This document shows positions 1-12,800 of a stretch of 64,000 nt of DNA, in pieces. The stretch lies in assembly GCA_021464415.1 (NCBI GenBank), contig CM038467.1:29195248-29259247 (forward strand), in the 5' to 3' direction. This DNA is from Lonicera japonica. Taxonomy: Eukaryota; Streptophyta; Magnoliopsida; Dipsacales; Caprifoliaceae. How positions within the stretch are numbered: the first letter of the stretch is position 1; each line of letters opens with the position of its first letter. Under the pieces are notes generated by a model, which was not told the origin of the DNA, ran no database searches, and was given only the letters and a program-made list of their open reading frames with translations. The translations under genes were made by a program, and so were the position numbers.

Positions 1-30
1 AACTCCAAAAACTAGAACCAATCAATTACC

Positions 31-63
<33 letters not shown>

Positions 64-3000
64 GACAACAATTAACTTAAGATTGATAGATAAATCTTCG
101 AGTTTGTAACAAAAATAAACAAAACCATCCAAGTACTATCTAATAGTCTATTTTTCGTACAATAAATACACCTAATATTGTACGACTAATCAAGAATAAA
201 ACTAATATTTAATAATATAATATTAGGGCTAAATAATCATAAATTCTAAAGTGTAATTTTGTATACTTTAATACTTGTGCTAGTCTTCAAGAAATATCAT
301 AAATCATAAATCTTAAATAATCGTAAATCATTAAATCAATATTATCATAAATAATCATAAATCAAGAAATATGGAATAAAATCAATAAATAATCAACAAT
401 AAACATTCAACACATCAATATCATGCTAATTGCTAAATAATCAAAAATAAAAAAATATGGAAGCAATGGAAAAGAGAAAACGAAAAATCAAGAAATTAGG
501 GCTTAAGAATCTTAGCCTTGGTTGGTGAGTTGGTGCCATTTCGGAGCCTTGGAGCTCGTAGGCTTCCAACGGAGCTGAGGAGGTGGAGAGGAGCTGGGGT
601 GGAGTCAGAGAGGAGAGAGAGAGAAAGGGGGGAACAGAAAAAAAAGGAAAGAAAGAGGAGAAAGGTGCAGCAACGAAAAAGAGAAAGGAAAAGGAGGGGA
701 AGCCGTAAGTGAGGAGGAAAAAAGAGAAAAACAACTCTCAGTATCACCCTCCACAATTTAATTTATCCTACTTTTCAAAATGTCCCTCAAGTTTGCTTCC
801 TTACAATTAGATACTTAAATTTTTATTTTTTTTGGTGCCCTCTCTCCATGTGGGGCCCTAGGCATTTGCCTTGGTTGCTTCTTCATGGAGCTGGCTCTGT
901 GCGTATACTACTTAGATATATTTAGTTCAAACTAAAATATAAAACAAAGATATTAAGTGGTTTAGTAGTTAAGTAACATATTACTTTGCCAATGATCTAA
1001 GTTTAGAACCCTCTTATAAATATATTTTTTAATGAAAAAATAAATTGTAAGGGTAAAATAGATAATTCAAAAGTTTGACACAATTTCATAATAATTGAAA
1101 TTAGACTTAGCTTTATATAATAGTATATATATGTATTAGTATAAGCAATATTATTTGAGCCGTCGCTGATAACAAGTATAGATGTATAGTATATCTGAAT
1201 TAAAAATTATCCCCCCTTCCGCCACCAAGCCTTAATTTTTTGTTGTTATTGAAGCCTTATATATTTTTTCGGTTTTACCTTTACACATTTTTTTAGAGAA
1301 CAATTTACATTACAACATAAACAGTGGTATTTGAACCATTACTATTTACCAAAGCTAGCATTAAACTAAACGTACTCCTATGCTACTTGTTTGATAATTT
1401 ATTACTTCTAAATTATATATATTCGGATGCACACGCATCACACGTGCACAAATTCTGGTTTATTCAAATCTAAAATTAAAAACATTCAACATTTGCTATT
1501 GATTAATTTTGTGAAATTCCCTCCCCCCTTTCCAAGAATGTTTCTAAGAATCAAACTGAATTTTCTTGAAAATAACCCTTAATGGTATAACCCAATAATC
1601 AAGATTTTGGAATGTTTCTCCCTCGAAAAGGAATTTAGTTATTGTTACCCAATAGTGAACACAAACAATCTTTCGTCAACTAGATTAATTAGATATACAA
1701 CTCGAACTATTTTTAAGATATCACGAATGTAAAGTGTCGTTTATTTATTAGTTGTTCAGTTGTGTCATGTCACATTTGCTAAATTTTTAAAGATGATCGA
1801 ATGACAACTAAAATTTAGTGAGAGTCCAGATTTGGCACCAATAATAATCAAATAATTGAAAGCACAAAATAAGATCTCTAATATATATATATATACACAT
1901 ACATGCAAAAGTACTGACCTTCGGATTGGGGCAAAGAGCTTCCTATCAATATTGCGATTTCCTAAAATTCCGGAAAATGGCACAGTAACTAAAATTCCTT
2001 TATTTTTCATATAACCTTATCTTCTGATTTTAGAAGTACCATGTTGTCCGCATAAATCTTAGTACTTGTATATTAAAAAAAAAAAAGGTTTATATATCTC
2101 AACTAATCATGAAAATGACATAACACCTAAGATTATTTTTTATATAACCTTTTCTTCTGATTTTAATACCTTTTTGTTTTACTTTGTTTAATTCTTTGAA
2201 TTCATATATAGTAGCGTAATACATACTACAAAATATATTCTGCTTCAATTCAGCCCTATTAATTTAATAAAAAGTCTCGGTTAACATGAAAAGTGAGATA
2301 TATACTCTGATCCTTAAAGAAAAATGGGGGATAAATCTCTCATCTAAAATTTTAATAAATGGACAAATATAAGATTTATGGACAATTTTACCCTTCACTC
2401 CGTAAATGTTGTTCAGAAAACCTATTGGTTTTTAATATCACTTAATTTAGGCAATTTATTGATTTGGTTTAGAGCGCTGGTAAAACCAATACTAGTTTCA
2501 ACATCTATTTTAAAAGAAAAAAAAATAGTAGTATTTACTACGTACTATCTCCCAAGTATAAATACAAGGATCACTCATACACGTACATGACCTAATATAT
2601 GATATTAGTATTTATTATGGTAAAAGAGAAATGGTAATATTTACTACTACAAGACATGTACGCATAATAAATGCTATTGTATAAAATAAATCTTTATAAG
2701 ACTTGCGCACGCCAATTACAATAGAACATGTCATTGGCCATCAAAGAGTTTTAGTATTTTACAACGTTAGAATTTGACTAGAAAAACTATCAATCAAATA
2801 CAGAGCTAATCCTGGTATTACAACCACTTAAAGATCACTCTCGGTGGTGCTTAATTTTCTTGGATCTGAACTGCACCAAATTGAATAGCCTTAGGCAATG
2901 ACCCCCAGGTCTCGCCTCTTTATATTATTATTTAATCGATTCGCCATTCATGACAAGACATGGAAATGATAAAATTCTTTTTCTTTTTTTAAAAATAATA

Positions 3001-3278
3001 ATAAAATTTGGTCTTCAGAAAACTTGGAATTAAATCGCACCGTCCTGTGGGAATATTGACCCAATTCATGTTAATCATAAAATAAAACTCAGTGACGTGG
3101 GCACCTAATTAAATGGCACAATAATATTATATTCTATAGTTAGAAAATATTGCGACACAATAATATAAAAATTAAGCCACCGCCTACAAAGAGCAAACCT
3201 CAAAATTTTCGTTGCACAAGCGCATTAATCATTTCACTCGTTATTCCTGGTCTCAAAATTTCCAAGGGGTAAGAATCA
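1..3278. other. gene-free AT-rich left flank
   Basis: I see no supportable gene here. The stretch is AT-rich with short SSRs such as (TAA)n near 39-60. A purine-rich low-complexity patch lies at about 590-720. Its open frames on both strands are compositional: Arg/Lys/Glu-rich on one strand, Phe/Leu/Ser-rich on the other. A short imperfect repeat (TATAACCTT.TCTTCTGATTTTA) occurs near 2010 and 2140. The last 250 bases are the presumed promoter of the immune receptor that follows. Confidence 0.6.
3055..3100 (+). promoter_or_regulatory. W-box-like and TGACG motifs upstream of the receptor
   Basis: TTGACC at 3056-3061 fits the W-box core bound by WRKY factors, and TGACGTGG at 3093-3100 fits a TGACG/as-1-type bZIP site overlapping an ABRE-like core. 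Both lie about 180-225 bp upstream of the receptor start codon. These motifs are known to occur in defence-gene promoters, but they are short enough to arise by chance and I infer a role only from position. Confidence 0.25.
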
Positions 3279-3811
3279 ATGGATGTAGCGAGAGTACAAG
3301 ATGAAGCCTCCTCTTCTATGCCACCTTGTCCTTATCACGTCTTCTTGAGTTTCAGACAAAAAAACACCCGGAAAACGTTTACAGATCACCTCTACATAGC
3401 TTTAGAGGGTGCAGGTTTTCGAACATTTAGAGACGAAGATGGGATAGAAAGAGGTGAAAATATTAAGTCAGAACTGGAAAAAGCAATCACGCAGTCAAAG
3501 TGTTCCATAATTGTCTTCTCAGAAGACTACGCATCTTCAGATTGGTGTCTTGATGAATTGGTGATGATCCTTGGACGCACAAAGACTTCAAAACATGCAG
3601 TTTTACCTGTATTCTATCACGTTGATCCTTCAGATGTTAAGAAGCAAAGGGGAAGTTTTGCAGCTGCATTTGCGGTACACGAAGATCGATGGAAGCTTGA
3701 AATTGAGGGTGACAAAAGAAAGGAGCTGATGGAAAAGGTGAAAGGCTGGAGGAAAGCTCTTGAAGAAGCTGCGGGGTTGGGAGGAATGATCTTACAAAAC
3801 GAAACTAATGG
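3279..3811 (+). CDS. TNL exon 1: TIR domain
   Basis: Encodes residues 1-177. The TIR core runs from YHVFLSFRQKNTRKTFTDHLY (about 19-39) through the WCLDEL motif (89-94) to PVFYHVDPSDV. Glu93 of WCLDEL is at the position of the catalytic glutamate known in plant TIR NADases. The usual FRGxDTR motif reads FRQKNTR here, so Gly and Asp are replaced. The exon ends in phase 2 at a GG|GTAATA donor; reading on would stop two bases later, which supports the splice site. Confidence 0.9.
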
Positions 3812-6800
3812 GTAATAACTGTTTGCCTTATACTTAATTTTCATTTGGGTACATCACATATATAGTTTCTTAATATTCTGGTTTAGATGAAAATAATATT
3901 TTTGAAATTTATTCACCGAAATCTTTGAAACGAATACTCTAGTTTGAATAGAAAATTGTAAACGAAAAAAAAAATCAAATATTATTGTTACGTATGGTAG
4001 ATACTTCATTCAATGGGTAGATACATCATATACTAAAGTATATACCAATTTATACAACAATATCTACAAGTAAGTTTTTATGACTAATTACAGTTACTCT
4101 AAACAAATTATACATGCATATTTTAAATTATGCGAAAAAATATGAGGGAAAAATCTATTGCAACCATATATGTAAAATGGGCAGATTCGGGCTAGGTTCT
4201 AATAGGTTGACTTTTTAAAGGGATGAGTCCAATCCAACCTGTTAATATAAAGGGTCTAAGAACATTTACAATCGTTGTGTAAATATTTTTGTGTAAATTC
4301 TATGTGTCAAAACACTTTTACACAAAACTTGAAGTGTAAAAAAAATATGCTCCAATGGTACATTTTTAAACTTTTGTGTAAATTTTGAATGAATCAATAA
4401 GATAATTATGCATATTAGATATTATTTTATGCAATTTTTTATTATTTTTTCTTGAATTTTGGTATACCTAATATTATAATAACAATGGATCTTGATTTGT
4501 TGGTCTTAATGAGCAGATTTTAGATATATATATATATATATATTTTTTATTAAATTATATAATTTCTATTAAAAGTTATTACATTTTAAAGTATTGTAAA
4601 ATAATTGAGAAAAGAAAAGGCTGATGTGGCAGTGTAAACTTGGGGTGTATTTTACACATTCGTTTTACACAAAAGCTAAATTTAAAAGACTGCTGGAGCT
4701 CAAATTTTTTACAAGTTTTGTATATTTTACACTAAACAAGTTGTGTTGAAAACGGAGTGGGGGTATAACATGTTAGCCATTTAACCCAATATTAAAAATA
4801 GAAAATTATCTTTTCCTGTTTAAATAAATTAGTGAGCATGATCACTCCACCCACCCACCGATACCCCGCACCCCAACCGTCCAAAGTGACTACCATTCCT
4901 CTCTCTATTATACGTATGTGTATATATATATAAGCACAAGGAAATGCATATTTATATATACTATATACTATATAGGGGAAGGATCTAAAGAGAACTATTT
5001 ATTTGGTCTTTAAATGCGGATCAATCATTTTGACAGAGTAAATGGATGAATTTTTTTATGAAACTTGGTGAAGATGATCTCCACGATTAGTAGATCATCT
5101 CCACCAAATTTCATCAAAAAATTCAACCGGGAAGTGAGTTATCTAAACATCTTAAATTTTAACGGTTATAAATGCACATATATATCAATTTTTTAGTTAA
5201 CCATCTTCCCGGTTGAATTTTTCGATGAAATTTGGTGTAGGTGATCTACTAATCATGAATAATATATTCACCAAGTTTCATAAAAAAATTCATTTATTTA
5301 TCCCCTCAAAATGATTGGTCCACATTTAAGGACAAAAAAATTGGTCCTCTTAATACCCTTCCCCATACTATATATATAGACACACACATATATATGGGAA
5401 ATGTCAAGTTACACGGGTGTAAAAGATAAAAAAAAATCACTTATCCATATGTATAATAAGGAGTAAAGGTTTTTGAAATGTGAATATGTATAAGGGATAA
5501 AAAAAAATTGTATCTAAGATTTAAGAATTTTTTTTAATTGTTAATTGTGCCTCTGGTACGGAGTACTATTTTGTGGCTAAGATTTAAAAAAATGATTGAA
5601 TTTTGACACAAGGAAAATAATTCAATTCACGGTAAATAAATCAGAAATTTTTGTTAACATGCATATATATAGGATGTTCCGAAACTACCATTCAACAAAA
5701 TTAAATTCTGACAAGTAATTAAATTTTCAAAATCTAAATAATATCTATAGCATAATCTAAAGTCATATTCAAAACTTTAAATTCAAAATTCTAAAACTAA
5801 ATTAAATTATGACATTAAATAAAACTCCTAAGATTTAGATAGCTTCTATAATCTAACATATATAAAGTCAAATCAAAACTTTAAATTCAAATCAATTGAA
5901 AAAAAAATCAAAATTATTAAACAAAATTATTAGATATTACTAAACTTAATCCGTAAAATTAAATGTTTATTATAAACGAAATTTTTAGACATATGAATGT
6001 AGATATAATCATGAAGAATATACGAGGCTTATTAAGTTTCTTGCAAAAAAATGACTAGTTGAATGAACATTCCAAATATATAACTTTGTTCGTAAAAATG
6101 CTTATTAATGTTTGAACAGTTAACAAGAAGAAAGGAATTATTTTTATACATACAAATGTTAACAAAATTCAACTTAAAAATACAGGCATGTTAGGTTCTT
6201 TAAATGTGCATATTAAGTGTCACAAACACATATACATATCATGGATGCAAGCCTTACTTGCATCTGAAAGACACTTTGAGGTGTACACAGTTGATGAATT
6301 CTTTGAAATTCGAAATGAAAATACTCTCTCTCTCAAGAATTTTTCCTCACACATCTCTTCTTTATGCTCGTTAATGGACATTGGCACTTTTGTAATTCTC
6401 TGGTCCTTTTGATTACAGGATATATCAAAAAAGGACATCGCTCCTTGTGATTCATCTATATATTTCATTTCAATTCAATTTGCAATTTGTAGGCACGGAA
6501 AATTTATTTTTTTCAAAAAATTAAGGGAAGTCTTGAAGTCTTTCCCTTTAATTACAAATAACAAAAACCAATCCCAAACTCCACCATTAGTGATATTCAA
6601 ACTTGATTTTTCCCAAGTCTGAGTGGGTGCCTTCCCAACTAGACTAACTTACTTTTTGAAAGCTAGAAGCGGTGAAGTTAAGAATAAGAAATATAACCAT
6701 GATATCTTAGTCAGTGGGGTGGTGGGGATTTTTGGTCTGCACAGCATTTTTAAGTTTGTTTTATAATATTGGTCATGCTCCTTGATGTGTTTTATTTTGA

Positions 6801-9800
6801 TTTACAATTTGTATATAGGAACGAGGCAAAGTTTATTCGAAAAATTCTTCAGGTTGTTAAGGATAAAGTGAACCGCAAAATTTTAAGTGTTGGCCCCTTC
6901 TTGGTTGGAATTGCTTCTCATGTGAACAGAATTAGTTCATGGTTACAGAATCGTTCAACTGACGTTGGCATCATGGCAATATGTGGGATGGGTGGAGTTG
7001 GAAAGACAACCATTGCCAAATACGTTTTGAATGTAAATTCTGGAAGCTTTGAAGGCAGCACCTTTTTGTATAATATCAGAGGATATTCAGAACAATATGA
7101 TGGTTTAATTCGCTTACAAAGACAACTTCTTTCTGATATTCTTAAAGGGGAAAATGAGGAGATATCTAGTGTAGAAGAAGGAATTAATAAGATAAAGGAA
7201 GCCTTATGTTTCAAAAGAGTTCTTATTGTTTTAGATGATGTGGATAAGTTATGCCAATTAGATGCAATGATTGGAATGAGAGAGTGGTTTTCTCCCGGAA
7301 GTAAGATTGTCATAACAACTAGGCAAGTGTGCTTGCTTCCTAGTAGAGAAGTCTGTATCCATTATGTGCAAACACTAGATAGTGATGAATCACTTGCTCT
7401 CTTTAGTCGGCATGCATTTGGAGAAGACAATCCCCCTGAAGCTTACGTGGATCTCTCAAGAAATGTAGTAGATCATTGTGGGGGGCTTCCTTTAGCTCTA
7501 CAAGTTATCGGAGCTTCTCTAAATGGCCAAAATGTTGAGATTTGGAAAAGTACATTACGGAAACTGAAAGAGGTTCCTAACAATGGTATCATGGACACAC
7601 TTAAAATAAGTTATGAAACGTTGCCAGATTACCATGACAAAGAGTTATTCCTCGTTATTGCATGTTTCTTCATTCAAGAGGGTATAATTGACACGAATAC
7701 AATACTAGACAGATGTGATTTCTACACAACAATTGGGATTGATAATCTCTTGGTCAGATGTCTCTTAACAATTGACCAAGATAACAAGCTGATGATGCAT
7801 AAATTGCTTCAGGATATGGCTAGAGAAATTATTCGCATGGAGTCACCTGACGATCCTGGAAAACGTAGCCAGCTGTGGAATCATAGGGATTCCTCCGATG
7901 TGTTGGAAGAAAATACTGTAAGAAAAATGCTTCTTTCATTTGTATGTTATTCTATATACATTAAAAGCTACTTTACTTATTCTTTTCTTTACTATTTATC
8001 AGGGAACTGAAACAATTGAAGGAATGGTACTAGGACGGGATATGTCAAAGAGAAAGAGGACAACTCTCGGTGGTGGTGCAAAACGACAACAGTATGAAGA
8101 CTTTATCGAAGAACCGCCATTGTTTGGCCAAGGCAATTCGCGAAAAAGGCGTCGCTTTAGTTTCTTCTCTAGACACATGATGAACAATGATTTCAGTACT
8201 TCATATGAGGTTGAGTTCAAAACTGATGCATTTGCAAGGATGCGCAAACTAAAAATACTCCAAGTTAATCATTGTCAACTTGTGGGAGGCTTTAAAGATT
8301 TTCCTAAGAAGATAAAAAGGTTGTGTTGGCGTGGATTCCCTATGGATTCTATACCAAACGACTTTCCGTTGGAAAGCCTTGTTGCCCTTAACATATGCAG
8401 TAACAACTTGAAACAAGTTTGGAAACAACCGAAGGTATGACTGTCCTAATACTAATATGTGTGCACGTGCGGTACACATGATTTTTGAAATAAATTCTTC
8501 TATAGGTAATAATATAATGTTTTTGGTTTCGGCAGAAGTGAAAATTAGGGAGACCCAAACCTAAACTGAATTTTGGTTTCACTTTCTCAATCTTCCAAAC
8601 CTAGACCCGATCCATACTTTTCGTTTTGGTTTGGGTTTATTTGGTTTCCATGTACTTTCTCAATAATTCAAGTTCGAGTCCCACCAAGAGAAGGGATGGG
8701 GGACTTTCGTTATTATAGTAAAAAGGGAGTGACTTTTTTGACTTTGTTTTCTTTTTTCAAAAATAGAAGGATGTCATATAGCAATGATTCAGTTTGGTTC
8801 GGTTTTTCACTGACACACCCCAAACCTAAACTAAATATATACGATTTTGGTTCGGTTTTTGTTGCAATTTTTTATCTTTAACGAATCAGTTCGGCCATTT
8901 GGTTTTCAGATTTGCCACAGCACCCCTAGGTATTATATACAATAACAATTTACTATTTCTCCTTCAACAAAAATCTATATTAATTTACTATATTAGAAGA
9001 AATTTAATAATAAAATGTTATAATAACATCATGGCATAAAGTATTATAATAAAAAATATTTATAGAATAAACTTATTAAATATGGATAATATATGGCACA
9101 TGCATAAATCGAGATGCTACTGTAACATATAAAGAAATTTTCAATAACCGTACCCAAGAATAATAAATTAAACATATAGTTAATACAAAGCACAAAAACA
9201 TTTTTAAAAAGTCAATGATACATACTCATACATAATTCTTAATTAAATTTCTATATTTGATCTTAGAATTATGATGTTAAAATTAATAACACAGAATTAA
9301 CGAACATAAAATTAGGTCATTAATTATGAATATTTGTTTATATCTGTACTTTAGATTATGCTAGAACTAATTTATGGAATATATATCTTTTCTAAAACTG
9401 AGGCATTATGGAATTGTTTGAAATTAAAGATATCCTATTGTATTGAAAATACTATAAAATTCATATGTGAGTTTACTCTTAAAAATATTATTATTCAAAA
9501 AGGAATTCATATTGAATATATTTTTTAAAATATTCTTAAAAGATATATTTGTTATATAAAAAAGGGAAAAGCTAGAAATAGATAATTATGTTATAAGTTT
9601 CTAAATCATGAAGACCAATCATGAAGACCAATCATGGACTCTATGGTTCCGTTTGATAGCAACATAGAAAATGAAAATAAAAACAACTAATTTGGGTGAG
9701 AAGATGGAAAATAAGTTGAGGTACATGGTGAGATCATCTCCATCTCATACTCATTTTTGTGAGTATATGTCCTCTATCCTCCTTTAATATTTTGTGAAAA

Positions 9801-12800
9801 AAATTTCTCCACTATAACCTAAAGAAAATTTTGTCATGGAAAAAAGCAAAAAGAAAGAGTTAATCTCACCACATCTCTTAACTTATTTTTCATCATCTCA
9901 CTTAAATTAGTTATTTTCCTTTTCATTTTCCATATTGCTATCAAACGGAGCCTATTAGTACAAACATTGCTTTTGACATGTTACCGAATCACTTTTATCT
10001 TTTTTCAACTTTTCATAAGGATTAGATGCATGTTTTTCCAATCATTTTCCTTTGCAAATTAATTAAGAATCACTTTTTTTTATTTTCATGCATTTTAAGA
10101 AAACAATAATTTCAACGTAACCAATGATTAAGAAGAAAAGTCATCTACTATATGTCACGGGATATGGCAATTTATTATGTCCAAGGAAACTTAACTCTAA
10201 GATATGTGTAATAATTAAGGTGTTTTTATTTTTCCAGGTTCTTAGATCTTTGAAAATCCTGAATCTCAGTCGTTGTTACGCCCTTGTGAGAACCCCAGAC
10301 TTCTCGGGACTTTACAATCTTGAGAGGTTGATTCTTGAGGATTGTACAAGTTTAGTTGAGGTTCAGGGGTCAATTGGAAATCTAGAAAGTACACTTGTTT
10401 TAGTGAATCTGAAAGACTGCAAAACACTAAGGAAACTTCCAAGCGAGATGGGCATGCTAAAGGTTCTTGAAACGCTAATTATATCTGGTTGTACCAGTCT
10501 TGAGGAGTTGCCACCCGAACTACAGAATCTGCAGTCTTTGAAAGTGTTACGTGCCGATGGAGTAACTATAAATTCAGCACTCTCAACTACCGAAGAGGAT
10601 ATATCATTGCTTGGGTTCACCAGGTCATGGATAGTTAGATCAAGGAAAGTTCCAAAACTTTTCCCACCCCGCTTTCTAGAGACCTTAACTCTTGCGAACT
10701 GTAATCTATCTGATGAAGCTTTTCCCAGGGAACTTACTAACATGAACTCATTGCGGAGGATAAGCCTAACAAATAATCAAATTTCCTGCCTACCAGATTT
10801 CATCAAAGGTCTTAGTAGGCTCGATGTTCTTCACGTTGATTCTTGTGCAAGGCTCCAAACACTTGTTGGCCTACCCAATGTAGATATTTTGGCGGCTAAA
10901 TCTTGTCCATTATTGGAAAGAATAACATTTCAATCAGATTTGTTTCGTCCAAAAGATTGTGACATTCCCAATTCCAAGAAATTGGTTGAGGTGGCCGGAG
11001 CTTTTAGGTTGGAAAGCATATCAAATATTGATACAAATATGTTCAAGCCTTTGGGATTATATGACTTGGATTTTGTGAAGAACATTGACATGGAATGGCA
11101 TACTCCTGCAACAGGCGCAACAAACAAAGGCCCCTTCCAGGTGCTCTCTCCCATCTCTCTCTCTTCCACCCACACACACACACCCACGTACCCGTCGGTT
11201 GTCATACATTGTTAAATTTCTAGGGTGTTTTTAATTAATTGGCAAAGTTTTCCGTGAAAGACTTGGAAAATGTATATGCATGTACCTTTCCATCTTTTGG
11301 TAGTGTTTGATTGCCTAATTTCAAGACAACTCCAATTTTACCTAATTCAATGGTACTAATAAATGATGCATAATACTAGGAACTTGAATTGTCACCCTCC
11401 CCAAGAAAAATGAATTCTAGGTGAGGTCAAAAAGAGCACAAAAGTGAAAAGGTTCAATTCTATCTAGATAACAAGTACGTGGGCAATGAAACTGTTGGAG
11501 AGCATACTATATGTTGTTGGCCGACTACATACCCAACACCTTAAGCTTTTCGAGAGATGGTTTCTAACAAACCAAATGTTGGAGAATGGATCATCATTGC
11601 ATGAAAAAAGTACATATTTTTCAACTAGAATATAAATACAACCAAACACCTTTAAATGGTTTTTCCATGGAATTCAACAGCCTATAATTTAAATTCAATC
11701 CAAATTCCATGTTTGCCATCAAACACACCCTTTTTTCCATGGTGCAGGTACTGTATGAAAAGGATTATATCTTCAATGTCTTTTTTCCCGGGAGTGAAGT
11801 TCCTAGCTGGTTCAGTACTAAAGTTACAGGGTCATCTCTTTCCATAATTATGCCTTCAGTTCCGCCTATGTTCTTTAGTTTCTATGCCTTGAATTTGTGT
11901 GTTGTGTACTCAATTAATCGACACACCTGGACTCGGGCACCTAGGACATTTTGTGTTGCAATCGTGAATGAAACCAAGCATAAGATTTATTCTTATTTCC
12001 CAAATTCTTATGCCCTTCCTGAAGCAAACAGTAGTATGATTTGGTTAAGCAATTTGAAGCTTGGGGGTCCTGAGCTGGAACCTGGCAATGAACTGACGAT
12101 TGAACTATTTTTTAAGCCAAAAGATGCTTTTGAAGTCAAGGAGATTGGAATCAACCTTATCTATGTACATCGAGGACGTTTGATTATGGGCAACCCGTCA
12201 AGCAGTCAACAAATAATTCATCAAACAAATCGTTTAACAGAAGTCCTCCCTGGAAAATCCTTGGCAAATTTTCAGATGGCACGTCTGCAGCACTACCGGC
12301 ATGTTTTTTTGGGCTCATCTTTATTTTTCACAACCCATACAATTAATACCTTGTTCCTTGTGACACTATTACAAAGGTACTGTACTTCTGTTATATTATG
12401 TCTCTACTTATTTTTGTTGAAAATCAAATTTCTGTACGATCACTGAAATCAAAAAGATTTCTAGGGAATAACATGGAAGTAAAAGCATAGATAAGTAATG
12501 TTACCTGAAATGAAAAACATAGTAAATCTCAAACTGTATCAAGTGCCAATTAATGTGTCCAACAATTATAATATAGCATAATAGCAAACGTGTGTTAAAA
12601 AATACAAAGATGATGAAGTCTGAAATTTTAAGAAAAACGAACTAATTCTCAAATCCTAATATTCTTAATCTACTAAGAATTATACGAATAATAGAAACAG
12701 AATAACTGCAATTTTGCAAGAATGATTACAAGCTAGTAAAAGTAGACATCGATCATTAAGGAGACACGTCAATGCTTTGGCCTGTAACCACCCACATACG

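Noticed and set aside
441..756. Overlapping open frames on both strands
   Set aside because: They arise from a purine/pyrimidine-rich tract; the translations are low complexity (Arg/Lys/Glu or Phe/Leu/Ser) with no domain.
6188..6468. Two short frames between TNL exons 1 and 2
   Set aside because: They lie inside intron 1, have no domain content and run against the strong splice model for the receptor.
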